A DNA stretch of 64,000 nucleotides from DASRFA01 sp035651755 (GCA_035651755.1 DASRFA010000008.1:7359-71358); one strand, 5' to 3'. Shown: positions 50,851-59,860, numbered from the stretch's first letter. The notes: generated from the letters alone by a model not told the origin. Translations and numbers: made by a program.

Positions 50851-51480
50851 CTAGAGTCCTTCGAGGCGGCGGACGCTTTCGCGCTGGCGGAGGCGGTCGA
50901 CGTAGGCACGCAGGAGGCGCGCGCCGTCGGGCAACGGGACGTTGCGCGACACGAGCAGGATGAGGCGCGGCGCGAACGCGGCGTCGGCGAGGCTGAAGTC
51001 GCCGCCCAGGTACTCCTTGCCGCCGGCGAGCTCGCGCTCGAGAAGGGCGAAGGCCTTGTCGACCTCGTCCTTGGCGCGGCGGAGCCGATCGGGGTCCCTC
51101 TCCGCCGCGGCCTTCGCGTGCTCGATCAAATACGTGCCCGCGGACAGCGTGAACGCGTTGTCCGCGTAGTCCTCCAGCAGCCGGATGCGGGCGCGACCGG
51201 CCGAGTCGCCCTGGGGCAGGAGAGGCGGCTCCGGGTACTCGTCCTCGAGATACTCGTTGATGACGGTGGAGTCGTAGACGACCGTACGGCCTTCCCCGTC
51301 CTCCTCGTCGACGAGTACCGGCACCTTGTGAAACGGGTTCAGTGCCAGGAAGTCGGGCGCGTGCTGCTCGTTCTTCCGCAGGTCCACCAGAATCATGTCG
51401 TAATCGAGCTGCTTTTCGGCCAGGACGATGCGCGTCTTCTGACCGAATGGACACTGCGGGTAGTCGTACAGCTTCAGCAT
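50851..51480 (-). CDS. Glutathione S-transferase family protein
   Basis: 209 residues. Thioredoxin-like N-terminal domain ~1-80: KLYDYPQCPFGQKTRIVLAEK with a Cys at the active-site turn, NPFHKVPVLVDE with the cis-Pro, and DSTVINEYLEDEYPEP for the glutathione contact. An all-helical C-terminal domain follows. Cys in the active site points to Omega/Beta or SspA/glutaredoxin-like activity. ATG 51480 is preceded by GGAGGGGG. Confidence 0.87.
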   Translation of the reverse strand: MLKLYDYPQCPFGQKTRIVLAEKQLDYDMILVDLRKNEQHAPDFLALNPFHKVPVLVDEEDGEGRTVVYDSTVINEYLEDEYPEPPLLPQGDSAGRARIRLLEDYADNAFTLSAGTYLIEHAKAAAERDPDRLRRAKDEVDKAFALLERELAGGKEYLGGDFSLADAAFAPRLILLVSRNVPLPDGARLLRAYVDRLRQRESVRRLEGL

Positions 51481-51524
51481 TCGCCCCCTCCGAAACCCCT
51501 CGTTCTCTTCGATCGCGGGGGGGT

Positions 51525-51553
51525 TTGGTACGGGAAAAGCCCCACTGGCGCAA
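51525..51553 (-). promoter_or_regulatory. Candidate promoter of the GST gene
   Basis: On the minus strand TTGCGC (51548-51553), a 17-base spacer, TACCAA (51525-51530). The hexamers are weak but correctly spaced and about 45 bases before the ATG. Confidence 0.3.
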
Positions 51554-51616
51554 CGGAACTCGCGAGACTTTGTGAGCTGCAGAGGCGTGATTTGGGCGAG
51601 ACAACCGCGCGCGGCC

Positions 51617-51749
51617 GAGCGAAGCGAGCTGGGGAGTGGGACCCTTGTCGGGCTTTGCCCGACTAGGGCGAGGGGAAGATCCCCTCGCTTCGATCACTTG
51701 GGACCCTTGTCGGGCTTTGCCCGACTAGGGCGAGGGGAAGATCCCCTCG
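51617..51749 (-). repeat. Palindromic repeat, tandem duplicated copy
   Basis: A perfect 50-base direct repeat occurs at 51638-51687 and 51700-51749 (period 62). Each unit has the GTCGGGC-AAA-GCCCGAC hairpin and the CGAGGGGATCTTCCCCTCG palindrome, read on the minus strand. The flanking block 51617-51636 matches the solitary copy at 42693-42712 in 19 of 20 bases. The second unit encodes the last residues and the stop codon of lipA. Confidence 0.8.
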
Positions 51750-52639
51750 TTCAGATGTGACCAGGCGTGGTAGGAGCTTCGGACCAAGGGTCCGGACTCG
51801 ACGTGACGGAAGCCGAGCGCCCGCGCCGCGTGTCCGAGCTCCTCGAACTCGCTCGGGTGGAGGTATCGCTCCACTGGGAGGTGGTCCCGGCTCGGGCGCA
51901 GGTACTGGCCGATCGTCACGACGTCGCAGCCGGCGGCGCGCAGGTCGCGCAGGACCGCGAGCACCTCGTCGGTCCGCTCCCCGAGGCCGAGCATGAGGCC
52001 CGCCTTGGTCACCAGCTCCGGGCGCTCCTCCCTCGCCCAGCGCAGGACGTCGAGCGAGCGCTCGTAGCGGGCGCCGGCGCGCGCCCGCTTGTAGAGCCGC
52101 GGGACCGTCTCGAGGTTGTGGTTGTAGACGGCGATCGGGGCGGCGGCGACGGTCGCGACCGAGGCCCGCGCTCCCTGGAAATCGGGCGTCAGAACCTCGA
52201 TCTCGCAGGCGGGAACGCGCCGGCGCACCGCCCGCGCGGCGGCGGCGAAGTGGGCCGCGCCGAAGTCCGGCAGATCGTCGCGGTCGACCGACGTGAGGAC
52301 GACGTGCCGGAGACCGAGCTCGGCCACCGCGTGCGCGAGCCGCTCGGGCTCGAGCGGGTCGAGCGGCTTTGGCTTCCCGTGCGAGACCGCGCAGAAGCCG
52401 CAGTTCCGCGTGCAGGTGTCGCCCATCAGCATGAACGTCGCGGTCCCGTGCGCCCAGCACTCGGCGACGTTCGGACAGCGCGCCTCCTCGCACACCGTCG
52501 CGACGCCCGACTCCTTCACGATCCGCCGCGTGCGCGCGTATCCCGGACCGCCCGGCACGCGGACGCGGATCCACTCGGGATGGCGGCGCGGCGACGGGGA
52601 AGCATCGCCCGCCGCGGCGGGTGCGGAGCTCTCGCTCAT
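51725..52639 (-). CDS. lipA: Lipoyl synthase
   Basis: 304 residues. N-terminal auxiliary-cluster ligands Cys50, Cys55, Cys61 (CEEARCPNVAEC) and radical SAM ligands Cys76, Cys80, Cys83 (CTRNCGFC) are present, plus the C-terminal RSSYHA with the Ser ligand. It inserts two sulfurs into protein-bound octanoyl groups. ATG 52639 overlaps the lipB stop (ATGA). The last seven codons (EGIFPSP-stop) come from the dispersed palindromic repeat, so the natural C-terminus has been replaced or extended. Confidence 0.96.
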   Translation of the reverse strand: MSESSAPAAAGDASPSPRRHPEWIRVRVPGGPGYARTRRIVKESGVATVCEEARCPNVAECWAHGTATFMLMGDTCTRNCGFCAVSHGKPKPLDPLEPERLAHAVAELGLRHVVLTSVDRDDLPDFGAAHFAAAARAVRRRVPACEIEVLTPDFQGARASVATVAAAPIAVYNHNLETVPRLYKRARAGARYERSLDVLRWAREERPELVTKAGLMLGLGERTDEVLAVLRDLRAAGCDVVTIGQYLRPSRDHLPVERYLHPSEFEELGHAARALGFRHVESGPLVRSSYHAWSHLNEGIFPSP

Positions 52640-53325
52640 CTCGCTCCGTCGCGCGGCGCGCGCGGCGCTTCGGCCGCCGGTTCGCCGAGCGCGAACGCCA
52701 CCCGGCGCGCGGCGACCGCGGCGACCTCGCCGACTGGCGGAACCGGCAGCACTCCTTCGGCCGCGAGCGACGTCATCTCCACCCCAGCGATACCGCACGG
52801 CACGATCGGCGCAAACGCGCCCAGCTCGACCGACACGTTGAGCGCGAAGCCGTGCCGGGTGATGCCGCGCCGGACGCCGATCCCGATCGACGCGATCTTG
52901 CGCGGGCGCGCGTCGCCGCCGACCCACACCCCGGTCTGGCCGGCGCGCCGGCCGGCCGCGACCCCGTACTCCGCCACGACGTCGATCAGGCCGCCCTCGA
53001 GCTCACGGAGGAAGCGGTGGACGTCGCCGCCGCGCGCCCGCAGGTCCACGATCGGATACCCGACCAGCTGTCCCGGACCGTGATACGTGACGTCGCCGCC
53101 CCGCCCGATGCGATGGACCGGGATCGGCGCGCCGGGTGCGGAGCGGCCGCCGCTGCCGGGGAGATTCTCGTCGCGGCCGCCGCGACCGATCGTGTAGACC
53201 GGGTCGTGCTCGAGGAGGAGCAGGACGTCGCCCGAGCGCGCGTGGTCGCGCGCGATCTCCTCCTGGAGCGCGAGCGCCGCTTCGTAGTCGATGCGGCCCA
53301 GCCAGCGCGCTGCGAGCGTCGACAT
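52636..53325 (-). CDS. lipB: Octanoyl-[ACP]:protein octanoyltransferase
   Basis: 229 residues. HRIGRGGDVTYHGPGQLVGYP at 71-91, Lys143 in PRKIASIGIGVRRGITRHGFALN and the acyl-accepting Cys177 in PIVPCGIAGVEMTS match LipB. It transfers octanoate from ACP to lipoyl domains. ATG 53325 lies five bases after the lpdA stop, and its own stop overlaps lipA. With E2 and E3 upstream this makes a lipoate-supply operon. Confidence 0.95.
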   Translation of the reverse strand: MSTLAARWLGRIDYEAALALQEEIARDHARSGDVLLLLEHDPVYTIGRGGRDENLPGSGGRSAPGAPIPVHRIGRGGDVTYHGPGQLVGYPIVDLRARGGDVHRFLRELEGGLIDVVAEYGVAAGRRAGQTGVWVGGDARPRKIASIGIGVRRGITRHGFALNVSVELGAFAPIVPCGIAGVEMTSLAAEGVLPVPPVGEVAAVAARRVAFALGEPAAEAPRAPRDGAR

Positions 53326-53330
53326 GGCCT

Positions 53331-54722
53331 TCAGAGGCTGATCGACTCGCCGACGACCGCGAGCGCCGCCTCCATCACGGTCTCGGAGAACGTCGGATGC
53401 GCGTGGACCGTGCGCCCGAGGTCCTCGACCGTCCCCTCGAGCGACATCGCGAGCGCGATCTCGGCGACGAGCTCCGTCGCCTCGGCGCCGCAGACATGCC
53501 CGCCCAGGATCTCGCCGTGGCGCGCCTCGCTCACGATCTTGACGATCCCTTCGGTCTCGCCGCCGGCGACGGCGCGCCCGAGCGCCCGGAACGGCGCGAC
53601 CCCGACCCGCACGTCGTGGCCGGCCTCGCGCGCCTTCTCCTCCGTCAAGCCGACGGTCGCGACCTCGGGGTGGCTGTACACGCAGGCCGGGATGCGGCGG
53701 TAGTCGATCCATCCGGGATCGCGGCGGCCCGACGCAATCTCGACCGCGGCGACGCCCTCGGCGGCGGCGACGTGCGCGAGCGCCGGCGTGTCGATCGCGT
53801 CGCCGATCGCGAGCACGTGCGGGATGGACGACTCGTAGCGCTCGTTCACCGCGACGTAGCCGCGCTCGAGCGCGATTCCCGCGTCCTCGACACCGAGCCG
53901 CGCGGTGCGCGGCGCGCGCCCGACGGCGACGAGGCAGCGCTCGGCCTCGATCGCGACCGGCTTCCCCTTCTCCTCGGCCTCGATCCGGACGCCGCCTTCC
54001 CCGACGGCCATGCCGCGGAACGCGCACCCGGTGCGGACGGCGATCTTACGGCGACGGAACGAGCGCGCGAGCTCGCGCGCGACCTCCGGCTCGACGCCGG
54101 GAAGAAGCTGGTCCTGCATCTCGAGGATCGTCACCTGCACGCCGAAGGCGCCGAGCACGTACCCGAATTCGACGCCGATCGCGCCGCCGCCGACGATCGC
54201 GATGCTGGCCGGCAAGCTGGTCTCCGCCAGGAGCTCCCGGCTCGTCACGACCCAGGGCGGGGAGATCGCCATGCCCGGGAGCAGCTTCTCGCCCGAACCC
54301 ACGGCGAGCATCACCCGCCGCGCCGCGACCGGGCGCTCGCCGTCCGCCTGACGCACGACCAGGCGGCCGTCCCGGCCGAGCCGCCCCTCGCCGGCGATGA
54401 CCTCGATCGCGTGCTTCTTCATGAGGCTCGCGACGCCGCGGGCCATGCGATCCGCCGCCGCCCGGCTGTTGGCGACGACCTGCGGGTAGTCGAAGCCGAC
54501 GCCGTCGCCGCGGATACCGAGCGCAGCGCCGTTGCGCGCGCGATCGTACGCCGCTGCGGAGCTGATGATCGCCTTCGAGGGGATGCAGCCCCAGTTCCCG
54601 CACACGCCCCCGAGCTGCTCGCGCTCGACGAGCGCGACGCGCATCCCGAGCTGGGCGGCGCGAATGGCTGCGGTGTAGCCGCCCGGCCCGCCGCCGAGGA
54701 CGGCGAGATCGAGGTCCGCCAC
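53331..54722 (-). CDS. lpdA: Dihydrolipoamide dehydrogenase (E3)
   Basis: 463 residues. FAD-binding GGGPGG at 10-15, redox-active GGVCGNWGCIPSK with Cys41 and Cys46, NAD-binding IVGGGAIGVEFGYV, FAD contact AIGDAIDTPALAHVA and the catalytic His-Glu pair in HAHPTFSE near the end. It reoxidises dihydrolipoamide with NAD+. GTG 54722 is four bases from the E2 stop. Serves the E2 encoded upstream and possibly a glycine cleavage system. Confidence 0.95.
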   Translation of the reverse strand: MADLDLAVLGGGPGGYTAAIRAAQLGMRVALVEREQLGGVCGNWGCIPSKAIISSAAAYDRARNGAALGIRGDGVGFDYPQVVANSRAAADRMARGVASLMKKHAIEVIAGEGRLGRDGRLVVRQADGERPVAARRVMLAVGSGEKLLPGMAISPPWVVTSRELLAETSLPASIAIVGGGAIGVEFGYVLGAFGVQVTILEMQDQLLPGVEPEVARELARSFRRRKIAVRTGCAFRGMAVGEGGVRIEAEEKGKPVAIEAERCLVAVGRAPRTARLGVEDAGIALERGYVAVNERYESSIPHVLAIGDAIDTPALAHVAAAEGVAAVEIASGRRDPGWIDYRRIPACVYSHPEVATVGLTEEKAREAGHDVRVGVAPFRALGRAVAGGETEGIVKIVSEARHGEILGGHVCGAEATELVAEIALAMSLEGTVEDLGRTVHAHPTFSETVMEAALAVVGESISL

Positions 54723-54726
54723 GGAG

Positions 54727-56430
54727 CTACCGCGGATCCGAGCCCGGGCCGCCGGTCGCGAGGATCAGCGAGACGGGGTTCTCGAGCCGGCGCTTGACGT
54801 CCGCGAGGAAGCGGGCCCCGCGCGCGCCGTCGACGGCCCGGTGGTCGCACGAGAGCGTCGCGCTCATCGTGTGACCGACCGCGAGCGCGCCCTCGCGCAC
54901 GACCGGCCGCGGCTCGACAGACCCGACCGCGAGGATGCCCGCCTGCGGCGGGTTGATGACCGCGGCGAAGCTCTCGACGCCGAACATCCCGAGGTTCGAG
55001 ACGCTGAAGGTGGCGCCCGAGAGGTCGTTGCCCGAGAACGAGCCGCCCTTCGCGCGCTCGCCGAGGTCGCGCGCCCGCGCCGCGATCTCGAGCAGCGACA
55101 ATCGATCGGCGCCGTGGATCACCGGAACGATGAGCCCTTCGTCGACGGCCGTCGCGACGCCGACGTTCACCTCCTCGATGAGCTCGATCGCGTCGCCGGC
55201 GAAGCGCGCGTTCATCTCGGGAAACGCCGCGAGCGCGTCGGCGCACGCCTTCACGACCATGTGGTTGAAGGTGACCCCGCCGCCCTCGCCCGCGAGCTCG
55301 CGCAGCGACGCCCGCAGGCGAACTGCCTCGTCCATCGCGATCGTGGTCGTCAAGTAGAAGTGGGGCGCCTCGCGCTTGCTCTCGGCCATGCGGCGCGCGA
55401 TCGACGCGCGCATGCGCGTGAGCGGGACCCGGCGCGTCCGGAGCCCCGCGTCGCCCGCCGCGCCGGACGACGCTGCGGGCCGCGCGGCGGCTCGCTCCAT
55501 CGCGGGCGGCCGGACGCGGACGATGCCCGGCGCCGCGCCCTGCGGGCGCCCTCCCGCCGACGGCGCCTCGCCTTTCTCGCCGCCCGCTTCCGGTCTTTCG
55601 CCGCGGGCGGCCGTCTCGGCGCCCGCGCCGGCGTCGTCGCGCCCCGCTGCGCCGTCGCTCGCGTCCGCGCTTGGCGCCGAGCGCTCCGGCGCGGCGCGCC
55701 CGCCGCCGTCGCCGCCGCGCGCTCGGTGCGCCGCTTCGACGTCCGCGCGCGTGACCCGGCCGCCGGGCCCCGTCCCGCGGACGCCGGTCGGGTCGATCCC
55801 GAGCTCGGCCGCGAGCGAGCGCGCGAGCGGCGAGACCTTCGCCCCACCGTCCCCGCGCGCCCGCGATCCCTGCAGAGATGGGGCGGCCGCGCGGGCCGAG
55901 GCCGCAGCGGGGCGCGCTGCGGGGGCGGGTGCGGGACCGCGGCGGTCCGTCGCCGGCGGGGCGGCAGCGCCGCGCTCCTCCGTGGCGGGCGCCGGTGCGC
56001 GGCGCTCGTCAGGCTCGTTCGGCGTCCCCTCTTCGCGCGCGGGTCGGTCTTCGGGACGCTCCGCCTTGCGCGCGGCCGGCGCTTCGGCGCGTGCAGGTCG
56101 CTCGCGCGCGGGTGCCGCGGCCGGAGCGCGCTCGGCGCCGTTCGCCGTCGCGCGCTCGCGAGCCGCGCCCGCGCCGCGATCCCCGCCGCCCTCGCCGCGA
56201 CCCTCGATGACGGCGATCACCGCGCCGACGGCCGCGCTCTCGCCCTCCGCAAGCTTCAGCTCGCGCAGCACGCCGGAGGTCGTCGCCTCGATCTCCATGT
56301 CGGCCTTGTCGGTCTCGACCTCGGCGAGGATCTCGCCGGCCTCGATCGGCTCCCCGGCCTGCTTCAGCCAGCGCAGGAGCTTGCCCTCCTCCATGGTGTC
56401 GGAGAGCCTCGGCATGGTTACGTCGGCCAT
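54727..56430 (-). CDS. Dihydrolipoamide acyltransferase (E2)
   Basis: 567 residues. Lipoyl domain 1-77 with Lys42 in ETDKADME; a long Ala/Pro/Glu/Arg linker ~78-200; peripheral subunit-binding domain (SPLARSLAAELGIDPTGVRGTGPGGRVTRADV split at ~200-233); a second linker; and the catalytic domain from ~340 with DHRAVDG giving His530 and Asp534. Likely pyruvate dehydrogenase E2, but branched-chain or acetoin complexes are not excluded. No E1 gene is next to it. GAGGTGACG precedes ATG 56430, 26 bases after rnhB. Confidence 0.93.
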   Translation of the reverse strand: MADVTMPRLSDTMEEGKLLRWLKQAGEPIEAGEILAEVETDKADMEIEATTSGVLRELKLAEGESAAVGAVIAVIEGRGEGGGDRGAGAARERATANGAERAPAAAPARERPARAEAPAARKAERPEDRPAREEGTPNEPDERRAPAPATEERGAAAPPATDRRGPAPAPAARPAAASARAAAPSLQGSRARGDGGAKVSPLARSLAAELGIDPTGVRGTGPGGRVTRADVEAAHRARGGDGGGRAAPERSAPSADASDGAAGRDDAGAGAETAARGERPEAGGEKGEAPSAGGRPQGAAPGIVRVRPPAMERAAARPAASSGAAGDAGLRTRRVPLTRMRASIARRMAESKREAPHFYLTTTIAMDEAVRLRASLRELAGEGGGVTFNHMVVKACADALAAFPEMNARFAGDAIELIEEVNVGVATAVDEGLIVPVIHGADRLSLLEIAARARDLGERAKGGSFSGNDLSGATFSVSNLGMFGVESFAAVINPPQAGILAVGSVEPRPVVREGALAVGHTMSATLSCDHRAVDGARGARFLADVKRRLENPVSLILATGGPGSDPR

Positions 56431-56456
56431 CGTCACCTCGCGCGAGGCCGGCCGGT

Positions 56457-57137
56457 TCAGGATCCCGCCAGAGCCTCCGCTCCACCGTCTAGCATCGCGC
56501 GGACGGGAGCAAAGGAGCGCCGGTGGATCGGGCACGGGCCGAGCGCGCGGAGAGCCTTCAGGTGCGCGGCGGTCGCGTAGCCGGCGTGGCGCGCGAAGCC
56601 GTAGCCCGGAAAGCGCGTGTCCATCTCCGCCATCAGGCGGTCGCGGTGCACCTTCGCGACGATCGACGCGGTGGCGATCGAGTAGACGGTGCGATCGCCG
56701 CCGGCGACGCACGTCTGTCTGATTGCGCAGTCCGGGATCTGGCGCGCGTCGACGAGGAGGTGGTGTGGCAGGATCGGCAGCGAGGCGACGGCGCGCGCCA
56801 TCGCGAGCAGCCCGGCCTGGTAGACGTTCACGCGGTCGACCTCGTCGGTCTCGACGATGCCGATGCCGACGCCGAGCGCGATGTCGCGGATCGCGCGGTC
56901 GAGCGCCTCCCGCTGGCGCGCGTTGACGAGCTTCGAGTCACGGACGCCGTCGATCTGCACGTCGCGCGGCAGGACGACGGCCGCCGCGACGACCGGCCCG
57001 GCGAGCGGCCCCATGCCGACCTCGTCGACGCCCGCGATCAGCTCGATCCCGGTCTCCCAGAGGGCGCGCTCGGTGAAGAGCATGCGCCGCCGGATGCCCG
57101 CGGCCTTCCGCTTCCCGCCACGACCCTTCCGCACCAT
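56457..57137 (-). CDS. rnhB: Ribonuclease HII
   Basis: 226 residues. GVDEVGMGPLAGPVVAAAVVL gives catalytic Asp38 and Glu39; DSKLVNARQREAL, the third acid in LLVDARQIP, and ATASIVAKVHRDRLM complete the RNase HII set. The signature reads DEVGMGPLAG rather than the usual DExGRGxLAG, a Met for Arg change in the loop. Removes ribonucleotides from DNA. A basic tail (~1-20) precedes the domain. First gene of the rnhB-E2-lpdA-lipB-lipA unit. Confidence 0.92.
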   Translation of the reverse strand: MVRKGRGGKRKAAGIRRRMLFTERALWETGIELIAGVDEVGMGPLAGPVVAAAVVLPRDVQIDGVRDSKLVNARQREALDRAIRDIALGVGIGIVETDEVDRVNVYQAGLLAMARAVASLPILPHHLLVDARQIPDCAIRQTCVAGGDRTVYSIATASIVAKVHRDRLMAEMDTRFPGYGFARHAGYATAAHLKALRALGPCPIHRRSFAPVRAMLDGGAEALAGS

Positions 57138-57275
57138 GCGCCGCCTATACTGCCGAACGCCGCGAGGGTGAAGCCCCGCCTTGCGCCGTCGCGCCCGGGG
57201 TGGTGAATTCGCTGGCGCGCCGCGCGGCGCCCGGTGTCTTCGGTCGCCGGCTTCGCATCGAAGGAGGTTCCCCGC

Positions 57276-58472
57276 GTGTCGGATCCCCGAGGCATCGATC
57301 ACGACCTGATGGCCGGCGTCCGCACCTTCGTCGAGAAGGAGGTGCTGCCGGTCGCGAGCGAGCTCGAGCACCGGAACGAGTACCCGCAGGCGCTCTGCGA
57401 TCGCATGAAGGAGCTCGGCCTCTTCGGCGCGACCATCCCCGAGGAGTTCGGCGGCCTCGGCCTGAACGTGACGACGTACGCGATGATCGTGGAGGAGCTC
57501 TGCCGCGGCTGGATGAGCCTGTCCGGCATCCTGAACACGCACCTGATGATCGCGTACGTCATCCGGACGTTCGGGAACGACGAGCAGCGGAAGCGCTTCC
57601 TGCCGGCGATGGCGCGCGGCGAGAAGCGTGCCGCGCTCGGCCTCACCGAGGCGCACGCCGGCAGCGACGCGCAGCGCATCCGCAGCGTCGCCGTCCGGCG
57701 CGGCGACGCCTACGTCGTGAACGGCAGCAAGATGTGGTCGACGAACGCGCGCACCGGGACGATGTTCGGGCTCGTCGTCAAGACCGACCCGAAGGCCGAC
57801 CCGCCGCACAGGGGCATCACGCTCCTCCTCGCCGAGAAGTTCGACGACGCCGGGAAGCCGATCCCCGGCTGCACGATCAGCCGCGACCTCCCGAAGCTCG
57901 GCTACAAGGGCGTCGAGTCGGCCGAGGTCGCGTTCGAGGACTTTCCGATCCCGGCCGCGAACCTCGTCGGCAAGGAGGGCGAGGGCTTCAAGTACGTCAT
58001 GGCGGGCCTCGAGGTCGGGCGCGTCAACATCGCGGCGCGCGCGGTCGGGGTCGCGCAGGCCGCCCTCGACGCGGCCCTCAAGTACTCCCAGGAGCGCGAG
58101 ACCTTCGGGAAGCCGATCTGCGAGCACCAGGCGATCCAGCTGAAGCTCGCCGACATGGCGACGAAGATCGAGGCGGCGCGGCTTCTCACTCGCAGCGCGG
58201 CGGAGAAGAAGGACCGCGGCGAGCGCAGCGACGTCGAGGCGGGGATGGCGAAGCTCTTCGCGTCCGAGATCTGCCACGAGGTCGCGCTCGAGGCGATGCG
58301 CATCCACGGCGGGTACGGGTACAGCCAGGAGTTCCCGGTCGAGCGGTATTACCGGGATGCGCCGCTCATGATCATCGGGGAGGGGACGAACGAGATCCAG
58401 CGGCTGGTGATCGCGCGCGGGTTGCTCGCGCGCGCGGGGTACAAGCGGCCGGCGCACGTGAAGGGCGACTAG
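57276..58472 (+). CDS. Acyl-CoA dehydrogenase
   Basis: 398 residues with the three-part ACAD fold. ALGLTEAHAGSDAQ and WSTNARTGTMFGLVVKTD frame the FAD site, ERETFGKPICEHQAIQLKLADMA and the end MRIHGGYGYSQEFPVERYYRDAPLMIIGEGTNEIQRLVIAR place the catalytic Glu in GEGTNEIQ. Oxidises acyl-CoA to enoyl-CoA with ETF as acceptor. GTG 57276 is chosen over ATG-like 57234 because AAGGAGG (57261-57267) precedes it. Divergent from rnhB. Confidence 0.93.
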   Translation: MSDPRGIDHDLMAGVRTFVEKEVLPVASELEHRNEYPQALCDRMKELGLFGATIPEEFGGLGLNVTTYAMIVEELCRGWMSLSGILNTHLMIAYVIRTFGNDEQRKRFLPAMARGEKRAALGLTEAHAGSDAQRIRSVAVRRGDAYVVNGSKMWSTNARTGTMFGLVVKTDPKADPPHRGITLLLAEKFDDAGKPIPGCTISRDLPKLGYKGVESAEVAFEDFPIPAANLVGKEGEGFKYVMAGLEVGRVNIAARAVGVAQAALDAALKYSQERETFGKPICEHQAIQLKLADMATKIEAARLLTRSAAEKKDRGERSDVEAGMAKLFASEICHEVALEAMRIHGGYGYSQEFPVERYYRDAPLMIIGEGTNEIQRLVIARGLLARAGYKRPAHVKGD

Positions 58473-58515
58473 CGCTTCGGTCGCCGCGTCATCGCGTCAC
58501 CTGGTGCCTGTGCCC

Positions 58516-58661
58516 GCCGGCGGCATGCGTGCGGGCCGTCGCTCCGGGTCTCACTCGCGGGGCGGAAGTGCGCCCCATTTGATTTCATGAATCAAGGTGG
58601 GGGCGGGTGATTGTCCCGCTCCTTCGACAGTCGCTCCTTTGCCCGCACGCATGCCGCCGGC
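58516..58661. repeat. 146-base palindromic element with 21-bp terminal inverted repeats
   Basis: GCCGGCGGCATGCGTGCGGG+C (58516-58536) is repeated perfectly in inverse orientation at 58641-58661. The exact middle holds a second dyad, TTGATT-TCATG-AATCAA (58579-58595), flanked by partly matching GC-rich arms (CGCCCCA / TGGGGGCG). It lies between two convergent genes. A MITE-like insertion or a large bidirectional terminator are the main options; I find no clear target duplication and no reading frame. Confidence 0.7.
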
Positions 58662-58696
58662 TCGCCGTTTTCCGGTGCCGGCGGCCGCGCCGCGCT

Positions 58697-59860
58697 CTAG
58701 ATCGGTTCCAGGAGCGCCGTGACGACTCGTTCCGCTGCGAAGTGCTGCTCGGCGATCCCGCGGGCGGCCGCGGAATGGCGCTGGGGGTCGTTGTTGATCG
58801 TGGTGAGGGCGGCGGCGGCTTCGTCGGCGGTTCGGTACGCGAACAGGCCCTCGCCTGTCGGAAGGACGTCGCCGAAGGCGGTGTCTTGGGTGACGACGGG
58901 GCGGCCGGTGGCGAGGTAGCAGGCGCTGCGGTCGCTGAACCAGGCGCTTCGGAGGCGGACGTTCACGTCCTTGGCGGTGGTGAACTCGGCGCGGGAGGTG
59001 CGGAGGAAGTCTTGGTAGGCGAAGCGGTCGCGCGAGATGGAGATGGGGTCGGAGATTTCCCAGCCGGCTGCTTCGAGGCGGGCGCGGTCGGCGGGGTCGC
59101 GGACCTCCATGGCGAGGCGGAAGCGCTCGCCGGTCGCTCGCGGCAGCTCCATGACCGCGGCCCACTCCTCGCGCTTGCTCCAGGAGTAGCGCTCGCCCTC
59201 GAACGCGACGTCGCGCTCGGGAGAGTCCCACGTGCCGATCGTCGTGAACGGCGCGCCCGCCGGGATCGGGCTCGTCGGCCATAGGTCGAGGGCGATCGGC
59301 TGGCGCGTCGGACGCCAGTCGAAGCCGCCCGTCGGGATGCGCGATCGATCGGTGCCGATGTTCTCTCCGAACGTGAAGTGCAGGTCGTGCTCGGCGAGCA
59401 TTTCCGCGAGGAGCCGATCGCCGCCGGCGACGCGGAGCTGCGTGTAGGCGGGGTCCATGTCGACGTAGATGCACGTCTTGCCGGCGCGCTCCTCGGCGGA
59501 GAAGCGATGCACGCCCGCCGCGTTGATCAGGATGCGGGCGTTCGCGAAGAGCCAGCGCGCGGCGTCGCGGCCGGCGCCCGCCGAGCGGTCGTGGATCGAG
59601 TCGTGGAAGATCCAGCGGTCGGCGAAGCCGACCGACGCGAGCGTCTCGCCGGCGATGCGGATGCCGGCGTCGTAGTCGGCGCCGACGCTGCGCGCGATCG
59701 GATCGTACGCCTGCCAGGTGTGGCGCGTGTCCTCCCAGAACCAGACGTCGACGCCCGCGTCGCGGAGGCCGCGCAGGTAGTGCACGACCTGCCAGAGGTA
59801 GCCGCCGATCGGGCAGCGGACGAGGTAGCCGGCGTAGATCGCGATCGGGCGCCCGCTCAC
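58697..59860 (-). CDS. CgeB/GT-B-like glycosyltransferase paralogue 2
   Basis: 387 residues, alignable along its length with the gene upstream. It opens AIYAGYLVRCPIGGYLWQVVHYLRGLRDAGVDVWFWEDT, and the C-terminal half (STAKDVNVRLRSAWFSDRSACYLATGRPVVTQDTAFGDVLPTGEGLFAYRT in parts) has the GxGLxxF donor-site layout of GT-B/CgeB proteins. Sugar donor and acceptor unknown. Cytoplasmic. GTG 59860 overlaps the upstream stop (GTGA). It ends 35 bases after the palindromic element. Confidence 0.75.
   Translation of the reverse strand: MSGRPIAIYAGYLVRCPIGGYLWQVVHYLRGLRDAGVDVWFWEDTRHTWQAYDPIARSVGADYDAGIRIAGETLASVGFADRWIFHDSIHDRSAGAGRDAARWLFANARILINAAGVHRFSAEERAGKTCIYVDMDPAYTQLRVAGGDRLLAEMLAEHDLHFTFGENIGTDRSRIPTGGFDWRPTRQPIALDLWPTSPIPAGAPFTTIGTWDSPERDVAFEGERYSWSKREEWAAVMELPRATGERFRLAMEVRDPADRARLEAAGWEISDPISISRDRFAYQDFLRTSRAEFTTAKDVNVRLRSAWFSDRSACYLATGRPVVTQDTAFGDVLPTGEGLFAYRTADEAAAALTTINNDPQRHSAAARGIAEQHFAAERVVTALLEPI

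Noticed and set aside
51638..51749. CRISPR array
   Set aside because: Only two units, a 12-base spacer, internal long palindromes and no cas genes; it matches a dispersed palindromic element instead.
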